Part shown: piece after piece, positions 11,690 through 22,400 of the stretch
Layout: every line of letters begins with the position of its first letter
Position numbering within the stretch: the stretch's first letter is position 1
NCBI RefSeq assembly: GCF_028389875.1
Contig: NC_084666.1
Span: forward strand, 62,256,422 to 62,320,421
Length of the DNA stretch: 64,000 bases
Reading direction: 5' to 3'
DNA from: Rhea pennata
Taxonomy: Eukaryota > Chordata > Aves > Rheiformes > Rheidae
Made by a program: the position numbers and the translations under genes
Notes under the pieces: generated by a model
What the model saw: only the letters and a program-made list of their open reading frames with translations
Database searches by the model: none
Told to the model about the DNA's origin: nothing

Positions 11690-12680
11690 AGGCTGACGAT
11701 GGAAAAGCAGAAGGTGTCCCACGGAGTTCCCCTTCGTGTCACTCTGCCCGTACCTCTAGGGCAACGTATGGGCTTCCTCTTTCTTGAAAAGGGAGGGGAA
11801 AAGTGTTAAAATCTCTTGGTGTCTCAGACATTTTCTAATAGATCGGCTAAATTGTGATGAAGTGGTGGTCGCTGATGTTACAGGAGGATGCAGCTCTTGG
11901 CTGGGGTGTGAAACTGCACCTAACGGTTATGGGAGGATGCAGAGACAGATTTCAAAAATTAATACTCAGGTACATGAACCACTTGAAGTGCTTCTTTAGT
12001 AAGCAATGCAGGCCAAGTGCCCTCACACTGAGCAGGAACGGCGCTATGTACTTGCGGGGCAGCAAAAGGCGGGGGACTTAAGGGTGTATATGTGGTGGGT
12101 CTGATGAGATGATTGCTGAGATTTTAGCCATGGTTTGTCTTTTCTGGGCTTTTTCCCACAAGTTGTGCATAAAACTGTCTCAATAGAAATCCTGTACTAA
12201 AGCCCAGCTCCTTGCAATTGCCCTAACGGTGACTTTTTGTATGTGGACGGTACTGCACTGTGGTTTTCACTTTATATGTCCTTAATGTCATTCCTTTCTC
12301 CTGTTGGTCTGTCAGAAAGAGCAAGTTTCTTGACCCTGGGGGCATGTTGCAAGGCCTATCTATTCACTGGGGCTTTTTGCCTGAGAGGGTGGTCTGGAAA
12401 AGAGGTGGGGGTGGAGGCCTTCTCGGTGGATTGACAAGGTTTTTTTTTTTTCTTTTTCTTTCTTTCTTACTTTCTTTTTTTTCCCTAAGTCTTCTTGAGT
12501 GTATATTGTGTCCTGGAGTTACATTTTACAAGCTTGAGTGAGAACTGCTGCCCATGCACCAGACTGAGACCTTCTATGAATGAGGAAACACAGATGTCAG
12601 GCAGGTACTTCTCATTTATCGGGCTTGTTCTGCTCCCTGCAGAAATGATGAAAAAGGAGGGGAAAATGCAAGGCAACAAA
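11690..12680. other. Intergenic, NEUROG2 upstream region
   Basis: Mixed-composition non-coding sequence with a pyrimidine-rich tract at about 12440-12484. No gene recognised. Confidence 0.55.
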
Positions 12681-12689
12681 ACGTGTCAG

Positions 12690-13320
12690 CGAACTCGCTG
12701 TGTTTTAGCGCCTGGGCTTATATACAAAATGGATCTGCGGGGCGTGCTGTCCCCGGATCAGGCCGGTATCACATCTCACCGCTCGCGGCTCTGCCACGGG
12801 GACGGACGCGCTCGAGTCGCTATTAATTACGGGCTTTTGTTGCGGCCGCGAACCCCGGTCCCCCCGCGCGCGTCTGCTCCCCGCGCACCCCCCCGCAGCC
12901 CGTCCTGGGGGCGCCGGCGGCGGGCTTCTCTGCGGCGCCCTTGCTGCGTCCCCCCGCGGCAGGTGCTGCAACAGTGGCGACCTACAAAAAAAAAAAAAAA
13001 AGAAATTTAATTCCGTTTTCCCCCTTGCCCCCCGCCCCTCCCCGGGGTTGCGCTCCGCGGGCGGGGGCGCCGCTCCTCGGTGCGGGCGCTGAATGGGAGC
13101 CGGCGGCGGCGCGCGTGGCGCGCGGGGCGCCCTGATTGGCCGCCGACCCCCCATTCAGCGCTAAATGAGCGGCACGCTCCGGCCCGCCGCGGCGCGCCAA
13201 TGGCGGCGCGGCCCGGCCCGGCCCGGCCCGGCGCGGCGCGGCGCGGCCCGACGGGGGGGGCGGCGGCGGCGGCGGGGCGGGGGGGGCGGCCCCCGTCGGG
13301 TATATAAGGGGCGTTAAGGC
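12690..13320 (+). promoter_or_regulatory. NEUROG2: NEUROG2 promoter region and CpG island
   Basis: The CpG island begins near 12840 and runs into the coding sequence. Upstream of it lies attaatta-type homeobox sequence near 12821-12830. Reverse CCAAT (gattggc) at 13134-13140 and forward gccaatgg at 13196-13203 precede tandem ggccc/ggcgc pentamers (about 13207-13250) and G-runs. A TATA box follows. This is a classical spacing of CCAAT, GC and TATA elements in + orientation. Confidence 0.75.
13301..13308 (+). promoter_or_regulatory. NEUROG2: TATA box of NEUROG2
   Basis: tatataag stands alone in GC-rich sequence, about 100 bp after a CCAAT box and about 160 bp before the ATG. Transcription should start near 13330, giving a 5' UTR of roughly 130 nt without upstream ATG. 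Confidence 0.85.
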
Positions 13321-13461
13321 GGGTCGTGTGCCAGACACGCCGCCGCCGCCGGGCCCCGGGCCGCTCCGCCGCCGCCGCCGCCGCCGGGGCGCGTGCCAGC
13401 CCCCGCGCCGCCCCGCCCCGCGCCGCGCCGCGCCGCCCCGACGGCCCCGCCGCGCCGCAGC

Positions 13462-14124
13462 ATGCGGGGGGCGGCCGAGAGCCCGGCGCCGGCGGGCGAC
13501 GACGAGCTGCTGCTGCTGCGGCGGCGCCGCGCCTCGCCCGCCCGCCCGCCCTCGCTGCCGTCCAGCGCCGGCGAGGAGGAGGAGGACGACGACGAGGAGG
13601 AGGACGACGAGGAGGAGGCGGCGCCGCCGGGCGAAGCGGCGCTGTCGCTGTCCCTGTCGCTGCGGCGGGGCCGCGGCCGCGGCCGGGGCGGCGGCGGCGG
13701 CCCGCGGGCGGCGCGCACGGCGGAGGCGGCGCAGCGGCTGCGGCGGAGCCGGCGGCTGAAGGCCAACAACCGGGAGCGCAACCGCATGCACCACCTCAAC
13801 GCGGCGCTGGACGCGCTGCGCGACGTGCTGCCCACCTTCCCCGAGGACGCGCGGCTCACCAAGATCGAGACGCTCCGCTTCGCCCACAACTACATCTGGG
13901 CGCTCACCGAGACGCTGCGCCTGGCCGGCGCCGCCCGCCTCGGCCCGCCGGGCCCCGACGGCAGCCCCTCGCCCGCCTCCTCCTGGAGCGGCGGCGCCGC
14001 CAGCCCCGCGCCCTCCGCCTCGCCCTACGCCTGCACTTTATCGCCCGGCAGCCCCGCCGGCTCCGCCTCGGAGCCCGAGGGCTGGGGCGGCCGCTGCGCC
14101 CCGCCGCCGCGCCGCCGCCTCTAG
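13462..14124 (+). CDS. NEUROG2: Neurogenin-2, proneural bHLH transcription factor
   Basis: A single exon of 220 codons plus stop. The start is the first ATG after the TATA box and has A at -3; the frame is open further upstream but only with GTG. The bHLH domain is at residues 97-156: basic region [17 protein letters not shown], loop [13 protein letters not shown], helix 2 [28 protein letters not shown] separates NEUROG2 from NEUROG1 and NEUROG3 (KANDRERN). The N-terminus has LLLL (16-19), an acidic run at 38-52 and Arg/Gly repeats at 68-80. The C-terminus keeps [15 protein letters not shown] but then ends in PPPRRRL, unlike the longer mammalian tail ending in ARDCI. NEUROG2 acts in the nucleus as an E-protein heterodimer on E-boxes and drives neuronal differentiation. 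The ZGRF1/ALPK1 neighbours confirm orthology. Confidence 0.96.
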   Translation: MRGAAESPAPAGDDELLLLRRRRASPARPPSLPSSAGEEEEDDDEEEDDEEEAAPPGEAALSLSLSLRRGRGRGRGGGGGPRAARTAEAAQRLRRSRRLKANNRERNRMHHLNAALDALRDVLPTFPEDARLTKIETLRFAHNYIWALTETLRLAGAARLGPPGPDGSPSPASSWSGGAASPAPSASPYACTLSPGSPAGSASEPEGWGGRCAPPPRRRL

Positions 14125-14214
14125 CCGCCGCCCCGACGTGCACTTTGCCCGGCCGCGCCATGCGGCTCGGAGCGGGCCGGCGGCGGGGGGAGACGAAGAA
14201 AAGGGGGGGGGGGG

Positions 14215-14253
14215 CTCCTTTCTTTTTCTCCCTTTCTTTTTCTTTTCTTTCTT

Positions 14254-14298
<45 letters not shown>
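14215..14298. repeat. Polypyrimidine tract ending in 40 T
   Basis: 84 bases without a purine, the last 40 (14259-14298) all T, immediately after 12 G. Slippage-prone, so its length may be inexact in an assembly, and it may form triplex DNA. Confidence 0.9.
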
Positions 14299-14299
<1 letters not shown>

Positions 14300-14723
14300 G
14301 AAAAGTCGTTTTGTTAGGGGTCCGGGTTAGAAGTCATTGTATAATTTGTAGGCTTTGTGAGGGCTGAATGCAAGCGTGGAAATTTAGGCTGAACTACTCT
14401 ATCAAAAGGAGGGGAAAAAAAATTGTTAGGGGGAAGCGGGGGTTTGGGGCGGGCAGGAGGACCTCTTCATGCATTATTTATTTCGACCTTTAAGGGGACG
14501 AGGAACTCCCCCCTTCTTTCAGGAGATTAAAAATAAATCAACAGACTGAAAACCTACACAGACACGGGACATTACAGCGATCAGCCACACACGTGTTCAC
14601 ATTTATTTATTATAAAGAAAGATTTCATGGAAAAATATGTATTTTTTTGTATAATTTACAGAGTTTATTCTAGTATGTATTGACAGCTGAAGAGCAAAGG
14701 GATTGTTCTCGTCATAAAATATA

Positions 14724-14729
14724 AATAAA
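14724..14729 (+). terminator. NEUROG2: NEUROG2 polyadenylation signal
   Basis: AATAAA within ataaataaaatatc, followed by tttcc and a gtgtttgtttgc GT-rich element near 14748-14760, the usual arrangement for cleavage just downstream. Confidence 0.7.
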
Positions 14730-14740
14730 ATATCTAATTT

Positions 14741-15900
14741 TCCTAGCCGTGTTTGTTTGCTGCTTCGGCTGGTCTGGTCTGCGTGCCAGCTGTCGGGCTC
14801 TGTGCAGCTCCCACGAGCGAGGCGCCGGGGGCCGGCGAGCGTCCGGGGCCAAGCCAGGCCGGCCGCCTTGCTGCGCTCGCGGTGGCGGTGGCGGTGGTGG
14901 GCCGCTCGCGCGCCTACCTGGCCAGGCGGATCAGCGCGCCCTCAGACGAAATTGCTGCGAAGTGGAAACCAAGCAGGCGTGCGCTCTGGTGGTGCGCGGA
15001 GACCTCGGGGCGCGTCTGCTTTCCAGGAGCCTCATGGATGTTTTCATTTCCAAAACTTTGCTTTGCTTCCTTTTTTTTTCTTTCTTTTTTCTTTAAAAAA
15101 TCCCTTTTCTGCAGAAGGAACAAAGCTGGACTCCAATTTGGGATGCCAGGTTAGCCCCAGTGCGTGGTGGTGGGGGGCACTGTCTTTAGATGCAAAGGTG
15201 CTGAGAGAGAAATGGACGGAGAAGCGCTCGCTTTTTCCACCGAAGCAAATCCTCAAAGCTTCGGGAGGGGTTCCCAGAAAGCGGCAGGGGTGTCGCGCAC
15301 GCCCCGAAGCCAGCCCGAGTCCCCACTGGGGCTGGCTCCTTCTTGTTGCTCAGTTTCTCCTGCAGCACAGCCAGGAAAGCCACTACAGCTCTTGTGCAAA
15401 GCATCATCGTTTTTTGAATTTGGCAGAAATTTGCTGATATTGCTTACTTTTGCCTCTCAGAACAGAACGTGTAGTACAGCAAATGCATTTTAACGTTGGG
15501 CAGAGAAACCGCTTAAAATACTTCTTCGCCGTAATGATGCCTGAGGCACACAGACTTGAGGGTACAAACTCAAAAAAAAAAAGTGTGTGGCTTCCCCTCA
15601 GAGCATCCCTCCCTGCAAACTCATCCCTTCTGTCCAAAAATAAATAAATACATACACAAACAAACAAACACATAAATAAATAAAGCCCAAGCAATAACCT
15701 CCAGAAACGGTGCAGCGAGGTGCCGTCCCTTCATTTTATTCCTTCGCGCCGCAGGTGCTGCCACGGAGGGGAGCGGAGGGGCTGCCCGGGGCGGCCGGTG
15801 CCTCGAGGCCTCCGGCACATCGCGGCGTTCCCCCCCCCCCCCCCCCGGCCCGTGCTGGGAGCCCCCGCTCACTGCTGGGGACAAACACCTGGAAAGCATT
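14741..15900. other. Intergenic downstream of NEUROG2
   Basis: A short CpG-rich block at about 14800-15020 is followed by mixed sequence. Simple repeats include an aaat/aaac stretch at 15636-15684 and a run of 17 C at 15830-15846. Open frames here overlap on both strands and look non-coding. Confidence 0.55.
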
Positions 15901-16560
15901 AAAAACCAGCGGAGGCGCCTGAATGTATTAATTAAATAAAATGTGCGGCGCATTAATCTGCCCGGTGCCCCCAGATCCTGGGAGCGTGAAACCCGGCCCT
16001 TAGGGCGACGTTCCCCAAAGGGGGGGGGAGAAAGGGGGGAAGAAAAAAAATAAAAGAAAAACATGTGAAAAGAGAATTAGTGAAATTAGGTTAGGCCAAT
16101 AAAACGCGCGGGCTTCGCCCCCCTCCCCGCCGCCTCGGGCGAGCAGGGCTGTCCGGCCCGAGCTATTGTTTCCTCGCTGGCGGGGGGGTATTGTGTGATA
16201 AATAATTCCGGGGGAAAAACGGGAAAAGAAAAAGAAAAAAGAAAAAGAAAAAAGCAAACGCAGGCCCATTTGCATAACTACGGCTTTGCTGCGGCCCCTT
16301 GGGCCGCACGGGCGGCCGGGAGGGTGCGAGGCGGTGCCGAGCTGCACGCCAGCGCGTCGCCGCCGGAGCCGGGGCGCGCTGGGCAGCTCCACACGTGGGG
16401 GCTATTTTTCAAAACTGGGTGCGTGAGCTGCTGCACAAGGTGGGCTCAATGGAAAGGGCTGGTCGTCTGGGGTTTTAAGCAGTTAAATCTTATTTCCATA
16501 AGGAGCTATGCAGCGAATTTAAAGAAATGCAACACTTTTTTTGGCAACGAAAGCCTACCC
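15900..16560. promoter_or_regulatory. Candidate enhancer block downstream of NEUROG2
   Basis: Contains TTAATTAA at 15928-15935 and cattaatc at 15951-15958 (homeobox-type), a gccaataaa box near 16094, the SOX-like ctattgttt near 16162, a perfect octamer ATTTGCAT at 16268-16275 and an A-rich tract at 16213-16257. A cluster of homeobox, POU and SOX sites near a neurogenin gene suggests a neural-progenitor enhancer; this is inferred from motifs only. Confidence 0.35.
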
Positions 16561-17340
16561 CAAAATAATTTCATATACGAGAGGCCTCGCGTTTCTCCCA
16601 GCACCGGCGTGCAGGAGGCCCGTGGGAGGCGAGTGCTGAGGAACCCTCCCCGGGGGCCGCCCCGGCGAGGAGGTCTGCGGGGCTGTGCCAAACCAGTCCC
16701 CTCTGGCCAGCGCGGGTGATGCCACGCAGCCGCATGTGTCGGGGGACAGGGATGGTTTAATCGTGGCAGCACTGAACTGAGGTCTCTGTCTGTCTCTGTC
16801 TGTCTGTCTGTCTCTGTGGTGATGAATATAATTGATGTGCATATGTGCTGCTAACCAGTAGAAAGTACCTGCTTTACCTGACCTTGCTTTACACGTAGGG
16901 AGAACAACCCTGCACACGAATGGGCGCGCTAGCTGCCATGCCGGGAGCCTGGGAGCCACAAGCACAGGGTTTCCTCCTGCAGCCGGGTATTCTAGCAATG
17001 CATGTGGCCAAGCGCATGGAAAAAAAAAAAATGTTAATTCATAAGCTTCGAAGCCACCGGCTTGCACACGCGGTGACGTGTCCAGCGAGCTGCAGAGATG
17101 CAGGCCCCAGGGAGCTGCAGCTTGTCACTTGGTGGGGGGGGGGGGTGAACCAAACCGCACAGGCCGATCCCGTAGGGCCTGGTCCTCATAAAACTCCCTC
17201 GCTGCACGCGCAGCAGGCGCGTGGGGCCGCAGGCGCTGGGAGGCTGCTGTGCGGGCAGGGAGCATCCGTCGCGCTGCAGCGGCTCGGGTGGTCAGACCCC
17301 CCCCCCCCCCCCCCCCGGCTTTTATTAAAAAGAAGAGAGA
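16561..17340. other. Intergenic GC-rich sequence with simple repeats
   Basis: Holds a TGTC/TCTG microsatellite at about 16784-16816 and a run of 20 C at 17297-17316. No gene recognised. Confidence 0.6.
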
Positions 17341-17600
17341 CCGGACCAAAGCTGACGGCATATTTACCTTCATGAGTTTCAAAAAAAGTTAATTACTGCT
17401 CGGAGCAAGTCGGTGTGGTTGTCCTGAGCTGTCTTTTATTAGGAGTCGCCTTCATTAATTTCCCTCGCTGGATTTGCTGCTAATAGCTGCCTGGCCGGGG
17501 GCAGCACAAAGCAGCATCTGCGCCATTGAGCGGGGAAGCGGGAGTCAGGCTGGGGCGGGGGGGGGGACGCCGTTTGCAAATCAACCTCTATTAACGTGAC
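17340..17600. promoter_or_regulatory. Candidate homeobox-site enhancer downstream of NEUROG2
   Basis: About 260 bp dense in TAAT cores (gttaattactg, cattaatttc, gctaatagc, attaacgtg) inside a CpG-rich neighbourhood, with no repeats and no open frame of interest. This resembles conserved non-coding elements around neural genes. Conservation has not been tested. Confidence 0.35.
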
Positions 17601-18540
17601 AGCGGCCCGCGCGGAGGGGACGCGCCGGCGCGCTGTGCCCTGCTTCGCTGCTACTGCTCCGGCGGCAGAGGGGAGCCGGCGCCGGGCTGCCCCCTGCCAA
17701 TACCAACCCGGCCTGAAAAAGAAAAAAAAAAAAAAAAAATCCCTGGGTGAGGGAAGGTTAAGGTTTTGGATTAATAACGGGAGCAAATTCTGCCCGGAAA
17801 GGAAGGGCGCTTGGGGTTGTAAGGCTTTTTAAGGCATTTTTAACCCCGTGCTGCTCGAGCCCCGTCTCCGCCAGCCGCAGGGCGGGCTGTGTGCGGGGCT
17901 GGTGCCGGCACGGCGGCGGCGAGCGAGCGGCGAGGGTCTTCTGCGCTTGCCTGGCTGCGGCGCTCGCGCCGGGTGGAAGCTGCAGCCTGCAAGTGGCTGC
18001 TCAGGCGGGAGGGGGAAATGCCGCGCCAGGCTCGCCGGCCCCCCCGGCAGCGGCTCCCTGCGCCAGCACGAGCGGCTCTCGTTCTGCACAGCCCACGCGG
18101 CCGCTGGGCTCAGTGGTCCTGCTGCGCTCTTGTGTGGCGCTTCGGAGCGTGCTGTCGTTAACCAGCCCCCAAACCCTCCTTGGCAGCAAGTAACTTAGGA
18201 CAAAAGGCCGCACTTCCCAAGCATCCAGCTCCGTCGAGTCCCGTCCGGCTCCAGAGACCTTCCCCAGAAGCCACCTCACGCGAGCAGAGCTGCGGTGCGT
18301 TTGGTCCGCAGCGCTAAGCTGGCGCTTCCAGCGCCCGTGCAAAGGGCTCGGCGTCCTCCTCCACCACCACCACCACCACCACTGCAAACTCGGGCATCTT
18401 GGGGGGCAACGGAGCAGCGGCTCGAGTGCTACAGCAGCAGGTCCTGGGGCGGCGAACCTGCAGACCGATTAATCCAGGCTTGCAAAGCTGTCTTAAAGGA
18501 TGGGCTGAAGGACAGCCACTGTTTGTGAAGGATCAGCGCT
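17600..18540. other. CpG-rich intergenic segment
   Basis: GC-rich non-coding sequence with an A-rich tract at 17718-17739 and a ccacca microsatellite at about 18358-18383. Long stop-free frames on both strands reflect base composition. Confidence 0.5.
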
Positions 18541-19075
18541 TCTGCATTTGAGTCTGAGCCTGAAAAGATCAATATTGGTAGAAGCTATGATGAGGTTAAA
18601 TATTACGATTTCTGCTTTAACTGGGATCTGGACAAGCTCATACTTGACATTAACTTTTGTAAATTGCTTACTCAAAAAAGTATGATAGCCATAAACTTAC
18701 CTGTGGTGGTAAAACTTATTATATAAAACAACAAGGGAAATCAGTTGCTAAATGCTAATACTGCAATATTAGGAAGAATTCAAAATACTAGAAATTCCTG
18801 TCTGTAGATTTATTCAAAAGCATAGGTAAATACAGATTTTTTTTGTTTGTTTCGTTAATTATGAGAACCATAAACGGGAAACCGTGAAGCTCACGGTCCA
18901 GGGAGGACCTGAGACGCGATGGGGCACAAAGCAGAGCCTGCAGGGCTGGGGGCTGACCGTGCACCTGAACACCAGCAGGGAGATTTTTGTCCGGCTTCCC
19001 ATCGCCTCCGTGGAGCTCTGCAGAGAGCCCTTAACACGGCATCTCTGTTGCCTATCAGCTCCTGAAGTCTTGCTC
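18541..19075. other. Intergenic AT-leaning segment
   Basis: I see no gene or repeat. It separates the CpG-rich block from the next candidate regulatory block. Confidence 0.5.
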
Positions 19076-19079
19076 GCTA

Positions 19080-19460
19080 GCTTTGTTTCCTCCTCAGCGC
19101 CCGTAGCTGTGGTTTCCAGGCGCGCCAGCCTGCGTACGCACAGTTTTGCCGCTTGGTTAAAAGCCCGGCGTTTCCCTGCAGCAGGCAAAGGCAGGGCTCT
19201 ATTGGCTGCGGAACAAGATAACCGGCCTAATCTTCCCAGTAACACGTGAGTTTTCGTGTACCACTTTAATCTGCGAAACAGTGGGGCTGAGTGTCCCGTC
19301 GCATGCCGATTTGACTCCTCTGTGAGCGAGCGGCCGCGGGGCTCAATGATGGATTGTTTGCGCTCTTTCAACAACAGTCAAGATGCTGAATGCCCCGGGG
19401 GGACCGGCGGCGCGCTATGGGAGCCGCGCAAAGCTGATGGCCCCGCTCAAGTTCACCTGA
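19080..19460. promoter_or_regulatory. Candidate regulatory block 5 kb downstream of NEUROG2
   Basis: Moderate-GC, non-repetitive sequence with a reverse CCAAT (ctattggctgc) near 19200, gataac near 19216, a cacgtg E-box near 19243 and tgatggattgtttgc near 19348. The mixture of sites and lack of simple repeats suggest a regulatory element; evidence is weak. Confidence 0.28.
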
Positions 19461-22400
19461 CAAAGCTGAAGCAGCCTGCGAGCACCATTCTGGAAAGGAT
19501 TATTCACACTAGCATTATATTTTTGAATGCATTTTTTTTCTTCCTGCGCAGCTGCCCAGCTCCCCAGCACTGAAGGTTTATGCACCATACTAAAGAGATT
19601 TAATTTTTTTTTTCTCTTGCTGCTCACTCTTTACACCTAGAGCTAATTGTTCAGTATCGTGACAGGGCGTCTATCCAAACAACTCAGCAGAAATATCAGC
19701 TAGAAAACAAGAGCAGTGCTAGAAAGTGGTAACAAAAGCCTAAAAATCTCTGCTGGTTGCAGAAACAAAAGCTGATGGTTTTGTGAAGGCTAATGCTGTG
19801 TCGGGGACCATCTTTTTTTGTAGCAGTTTAGGGCTGTGTTCCCCTTTTCACCAGGAAAACCTCCCCAAAGCACTGATGTGAGGCTTTGCAGCGTGGGGCA
19901 ACAAACGGTCAGGGCACATTTTAGCTTTCAAGGAGAAAGGGGGATTGTAAACGAATGAAGCTTTTAACTTTGGCTTTAGCAGGAAAGCTAAAGCACCCTT
20001 TTTCAGGTGAAGAGCCTTGTAATACAGGTGCATGTGGAAACACGAATTCTGGACGTGTTGGCAAGGGCTGTGAAGAATAAAGCATCAGATTTTATTCTGG
20101 CTTGAGAGGCGGAGTCCTGCGCGGCAGCAAACGTTCGCTCTGCTCCTGGAGGCTGTTCCAGGCGTATGCGGCGCTCAAAGGGAGCACGAAAAGCCATTTC
20201 TTGAAATTTCACAGAAGTGGCTTTTCCGCCTCCTGGTTAGGGTAATAGCGACAGGAAAGATCAGCTGAAAGACTGTAAGATCACTTGCCGTCTGCTGTGG
20301 AATACGAAATTAGATGCAACCTGTGCACACAAAAAGACAGACCCTCTGGTTTTAACCAAAATTTTAACGTGCCACCTCCTTTCTCTCCAGGTTATGAAGG
20401 ACTTCTTCGAAAACCGTGTTGTGCCTTATTCTGCGTAAAGAAAGGAAAAGCCCCTGACAGCCCCCGTCTTGGCCCTCCTTTCTTCTGAAATCGCCAGCAC
20501 GGGTAAACTCCCCTTCTTTCCTTCCTGTCTGCTTCAAATGCGGGTCCGTCCTGCCGCGGGAGACCCTGCGTGCTCCCCCTCCGTGGGTGTCGCGGCAGCA
20601 GTGAGCTCACAGCAAAGGCAGGAACAAGCGCCGTCCCGCCGGCGCCTGGTGCCGCTCGCCCGCGGACCTGAGCAGCTAGCTCGCTGAAGTGCTCCCGCGG
20701 TGGACTTAAACTGGACAGTTGAGTTTTATAGGATTAAAACGCACCAGCCGGCACATTTGGTTTGAAAACGGTTCTTTTACCGTAGGCTGAGCTCGGGCCA
20801 GGTCGCGGACAGCTTTCAGCTCCTCCACCCGCCCGCCAGCAGCTGCAGCCTGCTCAGCTCTGCCTTGGCGGGGTGCAGCGTTTTGCGGGAGCAGCGCCCA
20901 GCCCCGATACTGCTTCTGCATGTTTTCGCAGCTGAAGAAACATTCACAAGGACCGAGAAGGCACCCTAACAGCATGTGCGTCGCCTTACCTGACCATGCA
21001 CTCAGCTTCGACTCTTCTCGGCTAAGCAACCTAGGCAGGAAAAAAGTTATTTATTTCAGCTGCTCAGTCAGAATTCGCAGAAGTGGGTGGCAATTGCTTT
21101 CCTGTACATGCTCCTGGAATTCACTGCGGCGGTGTAACTTCGCTCATCGGGGCTCTCAGAGACAGATAGCTGGTTACTGTTATTGAAATTTGCCATATCT
21201 GGTAGGCTTCTTCTAAGGCTGCAGTGACTTCCACGTGGTTTTAGCTCTGTGTTTAGCATCGTGCTCATTGGCAGGCCCGTGCTCAGGAAAAACACGGGGG
21301 CGGGAAGGGGCAGCCGGTGCAGGCCGTGCTGGCTGTCGATGGCATTTGAACACGTCCTCAGTGGGTCTATGGGAAGCAACCGGCATAGCTCTGCAGTTCA
21401 CACTTCCCAGTTCTCCAGGTGGTGGCTCACAAGAGTCCAAGGAGGTCACACGAATGAATTACAAGCTTTGGTTAAAAAAAAACACAACAGAAAAAACACA
21501 AAAGATTTGTTTCATAAAAAGCAAAAAGCTGCAGCTGCCTCCAACTCGGGCAAGCACTATTGAAGCATGAGGCAGCATGCATACCACAGGCCGCTCAAAG
21601 AGCGCTGGTGTTAAAAATCAGGGGCTCTCTGAGTACACTTTATAACCATGAACAATAACGAAAATACAGCTCAAATGTTTGAGTTAAAGGACATATTCTA
21701 AGCTGCAGCTGTTTGTATGTGTGATAGTGAAGTAAGTGTGTTCCCAGCACAGGCAGAAGTGACAAGGAAAAAAAAACCCCATTGTGTGGATAAAATTAAG
21801 TTTTTAGCTGTATGAGTGGGGTGAGGTGAGAAGATAAGGGCTCTTGGTGAGGGTCGTTGATGTGAACGGTGTGTAAACATATCATCCAAATATTAGAGGG
21901 CCTTTTTTTTCTTTTTTTTTTTAATTCATAAGTAACCCTGTACCTGTTCTGAAAAGTTCTTAGTCTGAATGGCACTCACGAATGCTTAGCTCATACACCA
22001 AAGACCCTGTGCACTGGAGTTAGCTATATTTAACTGTAGCCTGGCAGGCCAGTTGTACCAAACTAGGTCTGCAGCCAACAAACTATGACCGATCTGCTGG
22101 TGGTGATAACTGGATTTTGAGTTGAAGGCTCTTAAGGTTACTGGCAGTTTTTCTGCAGCGTGTGAAGGGCAGTGCTGACTGAGGACATGCAAAGGCTATT
22201 ACATGCATGCAGGATAGGGAGAGCGGTGTCTCTAAATTCCCGTTAGAGCATTAGCTTGCAACCTGCTATACAGTATCTGGGAAATGAGGCCCCTTTCAGC
22301 AGTGGCTCTGTTCTGGGGCTAAGGCCCCACTGAATCTGCATATAGGACTAGCTGCGGGTCCCCTGTTCCTCCAGGCTGCTTCAGCCACTGCACATGCGCC

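Larger units (their letters stand above)
14125..14740 (+). other. NEUROG2: NEUROG2 3' UTR with AU-rich elements
   Basis: After the TAG, GC-rich sequence passes into a G12 run (14203-14214), an 84-nt pure pyrimidine tract (14215-14298) and then AT-rich sequence. Two exact TTATTTATT nonamers, the core of AU-rich decay elements, lie at 14474-14482 and 14603-14611. AATAAA occurs at 14532-14537 and 14724-14729. Short-lived mRNA would suit a pulsing proneural factor; that part is inference. Confidence 0.7.

Noticed and set aside
10721-11809. Several overlapping open frames of 70-190 codons on both strands
   Set aside because: All lie in the GC-rich block, overlap one another on both strands and show no family resemblance or splice/promoter context.
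12495-13010. A 171-codon plus-strand frame before the NEUROG2 promoter
   Set aside because: It crosses from AT-rich into GC-rich DNA and ends in a poly-Lys tract; no recognisable domain and no conservation evidence.
13326-13461. Longer NEUROG2 N-terminus starting upstream of the ATG at 13462
   Set aside because: The upstream frame has no ATG, only GTG codons. 13462 is the first ATG after the TATA box and has a suitable context.
12982-14330. Long open frames on the other strand and other frames across NEUROG2 (up to about 330 codons)
   Set aside because: Arg/Ala/Pro/Gly-rich, low-complexity translations caused by stop-poor GC-rich DNA. The bHLH frame is the only one with a recognisable domain.
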